From Symbiodinium natans (Eukaryota > Sar > Dinophyceae > Suessiales > Symbiodiniaceae), in assembly GCA_905221605.1 (NCBI GenBank), contig CAJNDS010001499.1, forward strand, positions 1-16,348: a stretch of DNA of 16,348 nucleotides, given 5' to 3'. Shown piece by piece: positions 1-6,878 of this stretch. The notes under the pieces are model-generated. The model saw only the letters and a program-made list of their open reading frames with translations. It was not told the DNA's origin and ran no database searches. How positions within the stretch are numbered: position 1 is the first letter of the stretch; the number at the start of each line of letters is the position of its first letter. The position numbers and the translations under genes are program-made.

Positions 1-263
1 ACTCGGGGTGGGTTGGACCTGTTTAGAAGGGGTGCGGGTGGGTGGGGTGGGTTTGGCCGTGTTTTGAAGGTGGGATGGCTTTGGGGTGGTTTTGACCACG
101 CTTTGACGGGGCTGGAAGGCGCTGAGGGTAGCTTTCGGGTGGGCTTGGGGTGGGCTTGGGCGGGTTTGACCATGCTATGAAGGGGCTGGGTTGGGTGTGA
201 CCTCTTTTGAAAGGGTTGGGGTAAGGGGGGGCTGACTGTGTTTTGAAGAGGCTGGGAAGGGGG
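1..263 (+). repeat. Partial repeat unit (minisatellite tail only)
   Basis: This is the 3' end of a unit whose beginning lies before the window. It carries the short minisatellite form, with GCTGGAAGGCGCTGAGG where longer units have a further 21 bp, as do the units starting at 2034, 3768 and 10829. The G-quadruplex motif is at 36-51. Confidence 0.95.
1..263 (+). repeat. G-rich ~31-bp minisatellite block (partial)
   Basis: Degenerate tandem repeats built on GGGTTTGACC(A/G)TG(T/C)TTTGAA followed by a G-rich spacer. C is scarce on the + strand, so the block has strong G skew. One canonical quadruplex motif GGGTGGGTGGGGTGGG lies at 36-51. Confidence 0.9.
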
Positions 264-442
264 CTTGATTTCCACAGCAAGTGCTAGGAGACCGAGTTCC
301 TGCCTCGGCTTAACCTGCTTGAGAACATAGCGAAGGTCACCTTCCTGCTGCGCGATGGAGGCCCTCCAGCCCCGTAGAGTCTTAGCAAAACGGACCAAAG
401 TGGTGAGCCTGCCCGCGAACGGCGGAGTCGCTGTGTTCCCGA

Positions 443-475
443 ATTAAAAACATTGTTTTGTTATTCCGGGAAACC
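443..475 (+). promoter_or_regulatory. Poly(A)-signal-like ATTAAA with T/GT-rich stretch
   Basis: ATTAAA (443-448) is the commonest variant of the vertebrate poly(A) signal. It is followed at once by CATTGTTTTGTTATT, which could act as the downstream T/GT-rich element. Other copies: 2212, 3951, 5702, 9249, 11008, 12760, 14535 and 16311. It is lost in unit 5. It could end transcripts arriving from the preceding unit's minisatellite. The downstream element is closer than usual, so this is a weak call. Confidence 0.22.
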
Positions 476-494
476 TAGGACTCCACGGCACTCT

Positions 495-641
495 ATTGGT
501 AAATTGCAATTTGCGAGGACTCCGCCGACTCCGCCGAGGCTTGTCACGCCGACTCCGCCAGAGCTACAGTAGGTGCCCCTCTAATCTTGATTAGTGACGC
601 CGCGTAAGTGGGGAGGGGTACAGTTGCGGGAAGAGCACGTG
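495..641. promoter_or_regulatory. Promoter-like CpG-rich block, unit 1
   Basis: Known-motif matches in order: inverted CCAAT box ATTGG (495-499), ATTGCAAT (C/EBP-like palindrome) just after it, GACTCCGCC words repeated three times with GTCACG among them, CTAATCTTGATTAG (581-594) and an E-box GCACGTGAC (core 636-641). The same order and nearly the same spacing (147 or 150 bp) hold in all nine units. Motif clustering suggests a promoter or enhancer. No start site can be read from the sequence. Confidence 0.45.
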
Positions 642-1125
642 ACTATTCGCTGGAAGTGTATCGGATAGTAGAAGCAGAAGGCAGTGTGCGCGTGAGGCTT
701 GCAGCTGTGATTCTGTCACCTCCAAATCTGGGGTCGAAAAATCTAGGCAATTCTGGCTTCGTGTGTGTGGGCCTCCCCTGTGCAAGTTTCTCTCATGTTG
801 ATCACTTCCACAAGAAAGCTGCCCGCGGAGGTCGTGGTTCTCATTGCTTTTTCCACGTTGGGGGCTTGTCTGTGGGCCAGAGTCGCCTGAGTGTAGCAGT
901 CTGGAAAGCCACAAAAATAGAAGAATTCGCGAATTTTGCGGCCGCCAAACGGCCCCAATTTTGGGGTCGCAGTTTCACCCCCCCCAATCTAGTTCCAAAT
1001 TGTCTTGCGAGAGCTGGGTCCATTTCGCGGCCCCATTTTTGGGGCCGCGAGACGGCCCGTTTTTTTGGCCCTTGAATTTGAGCCTGTGGGCGCAAGCAAC
1101 CCGATCGCGCCTGCCCTTTTTCTAG
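604..1125 (+). other. Possible non-coding intron (GTAAGT to TTTTTCTAG), unit 1
   Basis: GTAAGT at 604-609, just downstream of the promoter-like motifs, matches the vertebrate donor consensus. CTGCCCTTTTTCTAG, ending at 1125, is a good pyrimidine-tract acceptor. Both sites recur in most units about 520 bp apart. Unit 5 has lost the donor (GAAAGT) and unit 4 the acceptor AG (TCTGG). If spliced, this would be a non-coding RNA with a first exon inside the promoter-like block. Confidence 0.2.
1026..1049. other. GC-arm palindrome with A/T loop, unit 1
   Basis: Arms CGCGGCCCC and GGGGCCGCG pair perfectly (9 bp) around a six-base ATTTTT loop. Perfect copies are at 8065-8088, 9845-9868, 11600-11623, 13354-13377 and 15128-15151. 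Altered copies are at 4530-4553 and 6286-6308. In unit 2 the right arm is deleted. Too little follows it to call a transcription terminator, and the T-run in GGCCCGTTTTTTTGG just downstream is probably coincidental in a eukaryote. Confidence 0.7.
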
Positions 1126-1261
1126 TAACTTTGGGCAGCGTCGCGGTGAGCGTGCGGGGGCTTGTCCGAAGCAGCTGCACGCTCGTCTTTGTAATGCTGC
1201 AGTGAGGCAGAACTGCAACTGTGGAGGCCCGTCCTGGCGAAGCCAGAATTGCTTGTGTTTT

Positions 1262-1283
1262 GCGGCCCTGAAAGCGGGGCCGC
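1262..1283. other. Third GC hairpin GCGGCCC / GGGCCGC
   Basis: Seven-base perfect arms around an eight-base loop, TGAAAGCG in most units. In unit 2 (near 3016-3037) the loop base next to the arm is changed (TGAAAGCT), leaving the stem intact. The element occurs in all nine units. Confidence 0.6.
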
Positions 1284-1501
1284 CCGACTTCCCCATAACT
1301 TGGGCTTCGTCCTGGCAATGCTGCTGGCCCGCCAGTTGAGCTGCAGGGCTTTGTTGGTGTTTTCTGTGGATAGGAGTCACGCTTCAAGCTCTGGGGAGTT
1401 GACCAACGTGGCCTCAACGTTTTCTGCGGTTGTGCAGAGTCGTTTGCTAGACATTGCAGAATGAAAGTTTTTTGGCAGGCTTGGGCTTTGAACAGCAAAG
1501 A

Positions 1502-1509
1502 TATTTAAG
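1502..1509 (+). promoter_or_regulatory. TATA-like motif TATTTAAG upstream of the micro-ORF
   Basis: TATTTAAG sits 29 bp before the micro-ORF ATG in unit 1. The same motif is at 3255-3262, 5007-5014, 6760-6767, 10320-10327 and 12075-12082. Units 5, 8 and 9 have TATTCAAG instead (8541-8548, 13830-13837, 15603-15610). It could be a TATA box for + strand transcription. A start about 30 bp downstream would leave almost no 5' leader before the ATG, so the match may be fortuitous. Confidence 0.25.
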
Positions 1510-1538
1510 CGTGTTGCAGGCCCGGATTTTAAGTTGCC

Positions 1539-1706
1539 ATGCGCCCAACCAAGAAGAAGATTTTGGGGACGGGCGACGTCCCCAGCGACAGGGTTGTGCA
1601 CGTGGGTTTGTGGAGTGGGTTTGACCATGTTTTGAAGGGACTGAGAATAGCGGGTGGGTTTGGGGTGGGTTCAGCGTGGGTTTGGGGTGGGTTTGGCTGG
1701 GTTTGA
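1539..1706 (+). CDS. Candidate micro-ORF, unit 1 (55 aa), coding status doubtful
   Basis: ATG in a moderate context (GTTGCCATGC, G at -3). The product begins MRPTKKKILGTGDVPSDR, then reads into the minisatellite as Gly/Trp/Val-rich sequence before a stop at 1704. The basic start followed by a short hydrophilic stretch resembles no family I know. The nucleotide stretch also contains the GGGGACG/CGTCCCC hairpin, so conservation may reflect DNA structure, or simply array homogenisation, rather than protein. Confidence 0.15.
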   Translation: MRPTKKKILGTGDVPSDRVVHVGLWSGFDHVLKGLRIAGGFGVGSAWVWGGFGWV

Positions 1707-2033
1707 CCATGCTTTGAATGGACTGGGGTGGGTTTGACCGTGTTTTGTGGACTCGGGGTGGGTTGGGCCTGTTTAGAAGGGGTGCGGGTGGGTGGGGTGG
1801 GTTTGACGGTGTTTTGAAGGTGGGATGGCTTTGGGGTGGTTTTGACCATGCTTTGACGGGGCTGGGATGGGTTTGACCATGTTTTGAAGGCGCTGAGGGT
1901 AGCTTCCGGGTGGGCTTGGGGTGGGCTTGGGCGGGTTTGACCATGCTATGAAGGGGCTGGGTTGGGTGTGACCTCTTTTGAAAGGGTTGGGGTGAGGGGG
2001 GTTGACTGTGTTTTGAAGAGGCTGGGAAGGGGG
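1602..2033 (+). repeat. G-rich ~31-bp minisatellite block, unit 1
   Basis: About a dozen degenerate monomers. Regular neighbours are spaced 30-32 bp; one interval is about 39 bp around the quadruplex and another about 64 bp where monomers have decayed. This block has the long form with GATGGGTTTGACC. Quadruplex motif 1786-1801. The minus-strand translation is a low-complexity Pro/Lys/His-rich string, not a protein I would accept. Confidence 0.9.
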
Positions 2034-2264
2034 CTTGATTTCCACAGCAAGTGCTAGGAGACCGAGTTCCTGCCTCGGCTTAACCTGCTTAAGAACATAG
2101 CGAAGGTCACTTTCCTGCTGCGTGGTGGAGGCCCTCCACCCCCGTAGAGTCTTAACAAAACGGACCAAGGTGGCGAGCTGCCCGCGAACGGCGGAGTCGT
2201 TGTGTTCCCGAATTAAAAAACATTGTTTTGTTATTCCGGGAAACCTAGGACTCCACGGCACTCT

Positions 2265-2411
2265 ATTGGTTAATTGCAATTTGCGAGGACTCCGCCGACT
2301 CCGCCGAGGCTTGTCACGCCGACTCCGCCAGAGCTACAGTTGGTGCCCCTCTAATCTTGATTAGCGACGCCGCGTAAGTGGGCAGGGGTAGAGTTGCGGG
2401 AAGAGCACGTG
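2265..2411. promoter_or_regulatory. Promoter-like block, unit 2
   Basis: ATTGG 2265-2269, palindrome 2351-2364, E-box 2406-2411. Private ATTGGTTAATTGC after the CCAAT box. Confidence 0.45.
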
Positions 2412-2702
2412 ACTATTAGCTGTAAGTGTATCAGATAGTAGAAGCAGAAGGCCGTGTGCGCGTGAGGCTTGCAGCTGTGATTCTGTGACCTCCAAATCTG
2501 GGGTCGGAAAATCTAGGCAATTCTGGCTTCGGGTGTGTGAGCCTCCCCTGTGCAAGTTTCTCTCATGTTGATCACTTCCACAAGAAAGCTGCCTGCGGAG
2601 GTCGTGGTTCTCAGTAATTGCTCTTTCCACGTTGAGTGCTTGTCTGTGGGCCAGAGTCGCCTGAGTGTAGCAGTCTGGAAAGCGCCAAAAATAGAAGAAT
2701 TC

Positions 2703-2724
2703 GCGGCCCCAAAACTGGGGCCGC
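2703..2724. other. Second GC-arm palindrome GCGGCCCCA / TGGGGCCGC
   Basis: Nine-base arms around a four-base loop (AAAC here). Copies at 7963-7984 (loop AATC), 9743-9764, 11499-11520 and 13254-13275 are intact. The unit 9 copy (15026-15047) has one arm mutated. In units 1, 3 and 4 it is lost by different changes. A related element, CCCCAATTTTGGGG, follows within 15 bp in most units. Confidence 0.7.
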
Positions 2725-3291
2725 CAAACGGCCCCAATTTTGGGGTCGCAGTTTCACCCCCCCCAATCTAGTTCCAAATTGTACTGCGGGAGCTGGGTCC
2801 ATTTCGCGGCCCCATTTTTGGCCCTTGAATTTGAGCCTGTGGGCGCAAGCAACCCGATCGCGCCTGCTCTTTTTCTAGTAACTTTGGGCAGCGTCGCCCT
2901 GAGCGTGCGGGGGCTTGTCCGAATCAGCTGCACGCTCGTCTTTGCAATGCTGCAGTGAGGCAGAACTGCAACTGTGGAGGCCCGTCCTGGCGAAGCCAGA
3001 ATTGCTTGTGTTTTGCGGCCCTGAAAGCTGGGCCGCCCGACTTCCCCATAACTTGGGCTTCGTCCTGGCAATGCTGCTGGCCCGCCAGTTGAGCTGCAGG
3101 TCTTTGTTGGTGTTTTCTGTGGATAGGAGTCACGCTTCAAGCTCTGGGGAGTTGACCAACGTGGCCTCAACGTTTTCTGCGGTTGTGCAGAGTCGTTTGC
3201 TAGACATTGCAGAATGAAAGTTTTTTGGCAGGCTTGGGCTTTGAACAGCAAAGATATTTAAGCGTGTTGCAGGCCCGGATTTTAAGTTGCC

Positions 3292-3387
3292 ATGCGCCCA
3301 ACGAAGAAGAAGATTTTGGGGACGGGCGACGTCCCCAGCGACAGGGTTGTGCACGTGGGTTTGTGGAGTGGGTTTGACCTGTTTTGA
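3292..3387 (+). CDS. Candidate micro-ORF, unit 2 (31 aa)
   Basis: Same start as unit 1, with ACG for ACC at codon 4, a synonymous Thr. It ends earlier because the first minisatellite monomer has lost bases (GACCTGTTTTGA). Confidence 0.14.
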   Translation: MRPTKKKILGTGDVPSDRVVHVGLWSGFDLF

Positions 3388-3767
3388 GGGGACTGAGAAT
3401 AGCGGGTGGGTTTGGGGGGGGTTCGGCGTGGGTTTGGGGTGGGTTTGGCTGAGTTTGACCATGCTTGGAATGGACTGGGGTGGGTTTGACAGTGTTTTGA
3501 AAGGACTCGGGGTGGGTTGGACCTGTTTAGAAGGGGTGCGGGTGGGTGGGGTGGGTTTGGCCGTGTTTTGAAGGTGGGATGGCTTTGGGGTGGTTTTGAC
3601 CACGCTTTGACGGGGCTGGAAGGCGCTGAGGGTAGCTTTCGGGTGGGCTTGGGGTGGGCTTGGGCGGGTTTGACCATGCTATGAAGGGGCTGGGTTGGGT
3701 GTGACCTCTTTTGAAAGGGTTGGGGTGAGGGGGGGCTGACTGTGTTTTGAAGAGGCTGGGAAGGGGG
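3355..3767 (+). repeat. G-rich ~31-bp minisatellite block, unit 2
   Basis: Short form lacking 21 bp between CGGGGCTGG and AAGGCGC. The first monomer is altered (GACCTGTTTTGAGGG), which ends the micro-ORF early. Quadruplex motif 3540-3555. Confidence 0.9.
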
Positions 3768-4003
3768 CTTGATTTCCACAGCAAGTGCTAGGAGACCGAG
3801 TTCCTGCCTCGGCTTAACCTGCTTGAGAACATGAGAACATAGGGAAGGTCACTTTCCTGCTGCGTGGTGGAGGCCCTCCACCCCCGTAGAGTCTTAGCAA
3901 AACGGACCACGGCGAGCTGCCCGCGAACGGCGGAGTCGTTGTATTCCCGAATTAAAAAACATTATTTTGTTATTCTGGGAAATCTAGGACTCCACGGCAC
4001 TCT

Positions 4004-4153
4004 ATTGGTAAATTGCAATTTGCGAGGACTCCGCCGACTCCGCCGAGGCTTGTCACGCCGACTCCGCCAGAGCCACAGTAGTAGGTGCCCCTCTAATCTT
4101 GATTAGCGACGCCCCGTAAGTGGGCAGGGGTAGAGTTGCGGGAAGAGCACGTG
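4004..4153. promoter_or_regulatory. Promoter-like block, unit 3
   Basis: ATTGG 4004-4008, palindrome 4093-4106, E-box 4148-4153. Three bases longer because of CAGTAGTAGG instead of CAGTAGG. Confidence 0.45.
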
Positions 4154-5043
4154 ACTATTGGCTGGAAGTGTATCAGATAGTAGAAGCAGAAGGCCGTGTG
4201 CGCGTGAGGCTTGCAGCTGTGATTCTGTGACCTCCAAATCTGGGGTCGGAAAATCTAGGCAATTCTGGCTTCGGGTGTGTGGGCCTCCCCTGTGCAAGTT
4301 TCTCTCATGTTGATCACTTCCACAAGAAAGCTGCCTGCGGAGGTCGTGGTTCTCAGTAATTGCTCTTTCCACGTTGAGTGCTTGTCTGTGGGCCAGAGTC
4401 GCCTGAGTGTAGCAGTCTGGAAAGCGCCAAAAATAGAAGAATGGGCCGCCAAACGGCCCCAATTTTTGGGTCGCAGTTTCACCCCCCCCAATCTAGTTCC
4501 AAATTGTACTGCGGGAGCTGGGTCCATTTCGCGGGCCCATTTTTGGGGCCGCGAGACGGCCCATTTTTTTGGCCCTTGAATTTGAGCCTGTGGGCGCAAG
4601 CAACCCGATCGTGCCTGCTCATTTTTCTAGTAACTTTGGGCAGCGTCGCCCTGAGCGTGCGGGGGCTTGTCCGAATCAGCTGCACGCTCGTCTTTGCAAT
4701 GCTGCAGTGAGGCAGAACTGCAACTGCGGAGGCCCGTCCTGGCGAAGCCAGAATTGCTTGTGTTTTGCGGCCCTGAAAGCGGGGCCGCCCGACTTCCCCA
4801 TAACTTGGGCTTCGTCCTGGCAATGCTGCTGGCCCGCCGGTTGAGCTGCAGGTCTTTGTTGGTGTTTTCTGTGGATAGGAGTCACGCTTCAAGCTCTGGG
4901 GAGTTGACCAACGTGGCCTCAACGTTTTCTGCGGTTGTGCAGAGTCGTTTGCTAGACATTGCAGAATGAAAGTTTTTTGGCAGGCTTGGGCTTTGAACAG
5001 CAAAGATATTTAAGCGTGTTGCAGGCCCGGATTTTAAGTTGCC

Positions 5044-5211
5044 ATGCGCCCAACGAAGAAGAAGATTTTGGGGACGGGCGACGTCCCCAGCGACAGGGTT
5101 GTGCACGTGGGTTTGTGGAGTGGGTTTGACCATGTTTTGAAGGGACTGAGAATAGCGGGTGGGTTTGGGGTGGGTTCAGCATGGGTTTGGGGTGGGTTTG
5201 GCTGGGTTTGA
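5044..5211 (+). CDS. Candidate micro-ORF, unit 3 (55 aa)
   Basis: Same length as in unit 1, with codon 4 ACG. One later change in the minisatellite portion (CAGCATGG for CAGCGTGG). Confidence 0.14.
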   Translation: MRPTKKKILGTGDVPSDRVVHVGLWSGFDHVLKGLRIAGGFGVGSAWVWGGFGWV

Positions 5212-5522
5212 CCATGCTTTGAATGGACTGGGGTGGGTTTGACCGTGTTTTGTGGACTCGGGGTGGGTTGGGCCTGTTTAGAAGGGGTCGGGGTGGGTTG
5301 GGGGTGGGGTGTGGCCCTGTTTTGAAGGGGGATGGCTTTGGGGTGTTTGACTCACGCTTTGACGTGGCTGGAAGCGCTGAGGGTAGCTTTCGGGTGGGTT
5401 TGGGGTGGGCTTGGGCGGGTTTGACCATGCTATGAAGGGGCTGGGTTGGGTTTGACCTCTTTTGAAAGGGTTGGGGTGAGGGGGGCCTTGACTGTGATGT
5501 TTTGAAGAGGCTGGGAAGGGGG
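5107..5522 (+). repeat. G-rich ~31-bp minisatellite block, unit 3
   Basis: The most rearranged block. The G-run cluster reads GGGGTGGGTTGGGGGTGGGG (5290-5309), still four G-runs but with one two-base loop. Several monomers have private indels (for example GGGTGTTTGACTCACG near 5340). Confidence 0.88.
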
Positions 5523-5754
5523 CTTGATTTCCACAGCAAGTGTTAGGAGACCGAGTTCCTGCATCGGCTTAACCTGCTTGAGAACATAGCGAAGGTCACT
5601 TTCCTGCTGCGTGATGGAGGCCCTCCACCCCCGTAGAGTCTTAGCAAAACGGACCAAGGTGGCGAGCCTGCCCGCGAACGGCGGAGTCGCTGTGTTACCG
5701 AATTAAAAAACATTGTTTTGTTATTCCGGGAAGCCTAGGACTCCACGGCACTCT

Positions 5755-5901
5755 ATTGGTAAATTGCAATTTGCGAGGACTCCGCCGACTCCGCCGAGGC
5801 TTGTCACGCCGACTCCGCCAGAGCTACAGTAGGTGCCCCTCTAATCTTGATTAGCAACGCCGCGTAAGTGGGCAGGGGTAGAGTTGCGGGAAGAGCACGT
5901 G
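5755..5901. promoter_or_regulatory. Promoter-like block, unit 4
   Basis: ATTGG 5755-5759, palindrome 5841-5854, E-box 5896-5901 with the flank CACGTGGC. Confidence 0.45.
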
Positions 5902-6794
5902 GCTATTCGCTGGAAGTGTGTCAGATAGTAGAAGCAGAAGGCAGTGTGTGCGTGAGGCTTGCAGCTGTGATTCTGTGACCTCCAAATCTGGGGTCGAAAA
6001 ATCTAGGCAATTCTGGCTTCGTGTGTGTGGGCCTCCCCTGTGCAAGTTTCTCTCATGTTGATCACTTCCACAAGAAAGCTGCCTGCGGAGGTCGTGGTTC
6101 TCAGTAATTGCTCTTTCCACGTTGAGTGCTTGTCTGTGGGCCATAGTCGCCTGAGTGTAGCAGTCTCGAAAGCGCCAAAAGTAGAAGAATTCGCGGCCCC
6201 AAACAAACGGCCCCAATTTTGGGGTCGCAGTTTCACCCCCCCCCCAATCTAGTTCCAAATTGTATTGCGGGAGCTGGGTCCATTTCGCGGCCCATTTTTG
6301 GGGCCGCGAGACGGCCCGTTTTTTTGGCCCTTGAATTTGAGCCTGTGGGCGCAAGCAACCGGATCGCGCCTGCCCTTTCTCTGGTAACTTTGGGCAGCGT
6401 CGCGCTGAGCGTGTGGGGGCTTGTCCGAAGCAGCTGCACGCTCGTCTTTGTAATGCTGCAGTGAGGCAGAACTGCAACTGTGGAGGCCCGTCCTGGCGAA
6501 GCCAGAATTGCTTGTGTTTCGCGGCCCTGAAAGCGGGGCCGCCCGACTTCCCCATAACTTGGGCTTCGTCCTGGCAATGCTGCTGGCCCGCCAGTTGAGC
6601 TGCAGGTCTTTGTTGGTGTTTTCTGTGGATAGGAGTCACGCTTCAAGCTCTGGAGTTGACCAACGTGGCGTCAACGTTTTCTGCGGCTGCGCAGAGTCGT
6701 TTGCTAGACATTGCAGAATGAAAGTTTTTTTGGCAGGCTTGGGCTTTGAACAGCAAAGATATTTAAGCGTGTTGCAGGCTCGTTTTAAGTTGCC

Positions 6795-6878
6795 ATGCGC
6801 CCAATGAAGAAGAAGATTTTGGGGACGGGCGACGTCCCCAGCGACAGGGTTGTGCGCGTGGGTTTGGAGTGGGTTTGA
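6795..6878 (+). CDS. Candidate micro-ORF, unit 4 (27 aa)
   Basis: Codon 4 is ATG (Met). Loss of two bases (GGTTTGGAG for GGTTTGTGGAG) shifts the frame to a stop after GLEWV. Residue 21 is Arg (CGC) instead of His. Confidence 0.14.
   Translation: MRPMKKKILGTGDVPSDRVVRVGLEWV

Larger units (their letters stand above)
264..2033 (+). repeat. Macrosatellite unit 1 (1770 bp)
   Basis: Complete unit. It is the most divergent copy around 828-950: it has TCATTGCTTTTTCC where the others read TCAGTAATTGCTCTTTCC, and the first GC hairpin is replaced by GCGAATTTTGCGGCCGCC, which creates an eight-base GCGGCCGC (938-945). Landmarks: ATTAAA 443-448, inverted CCAAT 495-499, homeodomain-like palindrome 581-594, GTAAGT 604-609, E-box 636-641, GC hairpins 1026-1049 and 1262-1283, TATTTAAG 1502-1509. 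Variant blocks: CCAAAGTGGTGAGCC at the 5' end, GTCGAAAAATC, GCGGTGAGC, then CAACCAAGAAG at the micro-ORF. Long minisatellite form. Confidence 0.96.
2034..3767 (+). repeat. Macrosatellite unit 2 (1734 bp, shortest)
   Basis: Complete unit. The short length comes partly from loss of about 26 bp after CGCGGCCCCATTTTT near 2820: the right arm of the hairpin and the following CGAGACGGCCCG are gone, and the T-run is joined to GGCCC, consistent with slippage between the two T-runs. It also has the short minisatellite form. Landmarks: ATTAAA 2212-2217, inverted CCAAT 2265-2269, palindrome 2351-2364, E-box 2406-2411, first GC hairpin 2703-2724, TATTTAAG 3255-3262. Variant blocks: GTCGGAAAATC, CCGAATCAGC, TTTGCAATGC. 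Confidence 0.96.
3768..5522 (+). repeat. Macrosatellite unit 3 (1755 bp)
   Basis: Complete unit. Private changes are a tandem 8-bp duplication GAGAACAT GAGAACAT (3825-3840), a 17-bp loss that removes most of the first GC hairpin (GAAGAATGGGCCGCC near 4437-4451), GCGGGCCC for GCGGCCCC in the main hairpin, and a reworked G-rich block (5290-5309) in place of the usual quadruplex. Landmarks: ATTAAA 3951-3956, inverted CCAAT 4004-4008, palindrome 4093-4106, E-box 4148-4153, TATTTAAG 5007-5014. It shares GTCGGAAAATC and CCGAATCAGC with unit 2. Confidence 0.96.

Noticed and set aside
604-626. CTCF-like string CCGCGTAAGTGGGCAGGGG, as expected for a DXZ4-type boundary
   Set aside because: It resembles CCGCGNGGNGGCAG only with an inserted base and A in place of key G positions. 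Too weak to call without matrix scoring.
1026-1070. Hairpin followed by a T-run, resembling an intrinsic bacterial terminator
   Set aside because: The rest of the window is an untranslated, macrosatellite-like array with no bacterial gene organisation. The T-run lies after another GC stretch rather than at the hairpin base.
608-1075. Plus-strand frame of 155 codons in unit 1
   Set aside because: It runs through the GC hairpins and C-run and has no same-length counterpart in the other units.
1602-2033. Degenerate telomere-like repeat
   Set aside because: GGGTTTGACC resembles GGGTTA-type repeats only in its G-run. The 31-bp period and GACC(A/G)TG core are not telomeric.
5851-6639. Minus-strand reading frame of 262 codons, with related frames in other units
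   Set aside because: The frame is not kept: equivalent frames in other units are 69 to 221 codons long because C-run length (6 to 10) and hairpin deletions shift it. The product mixes unrelated low-complexity pieces and matches no family I know.
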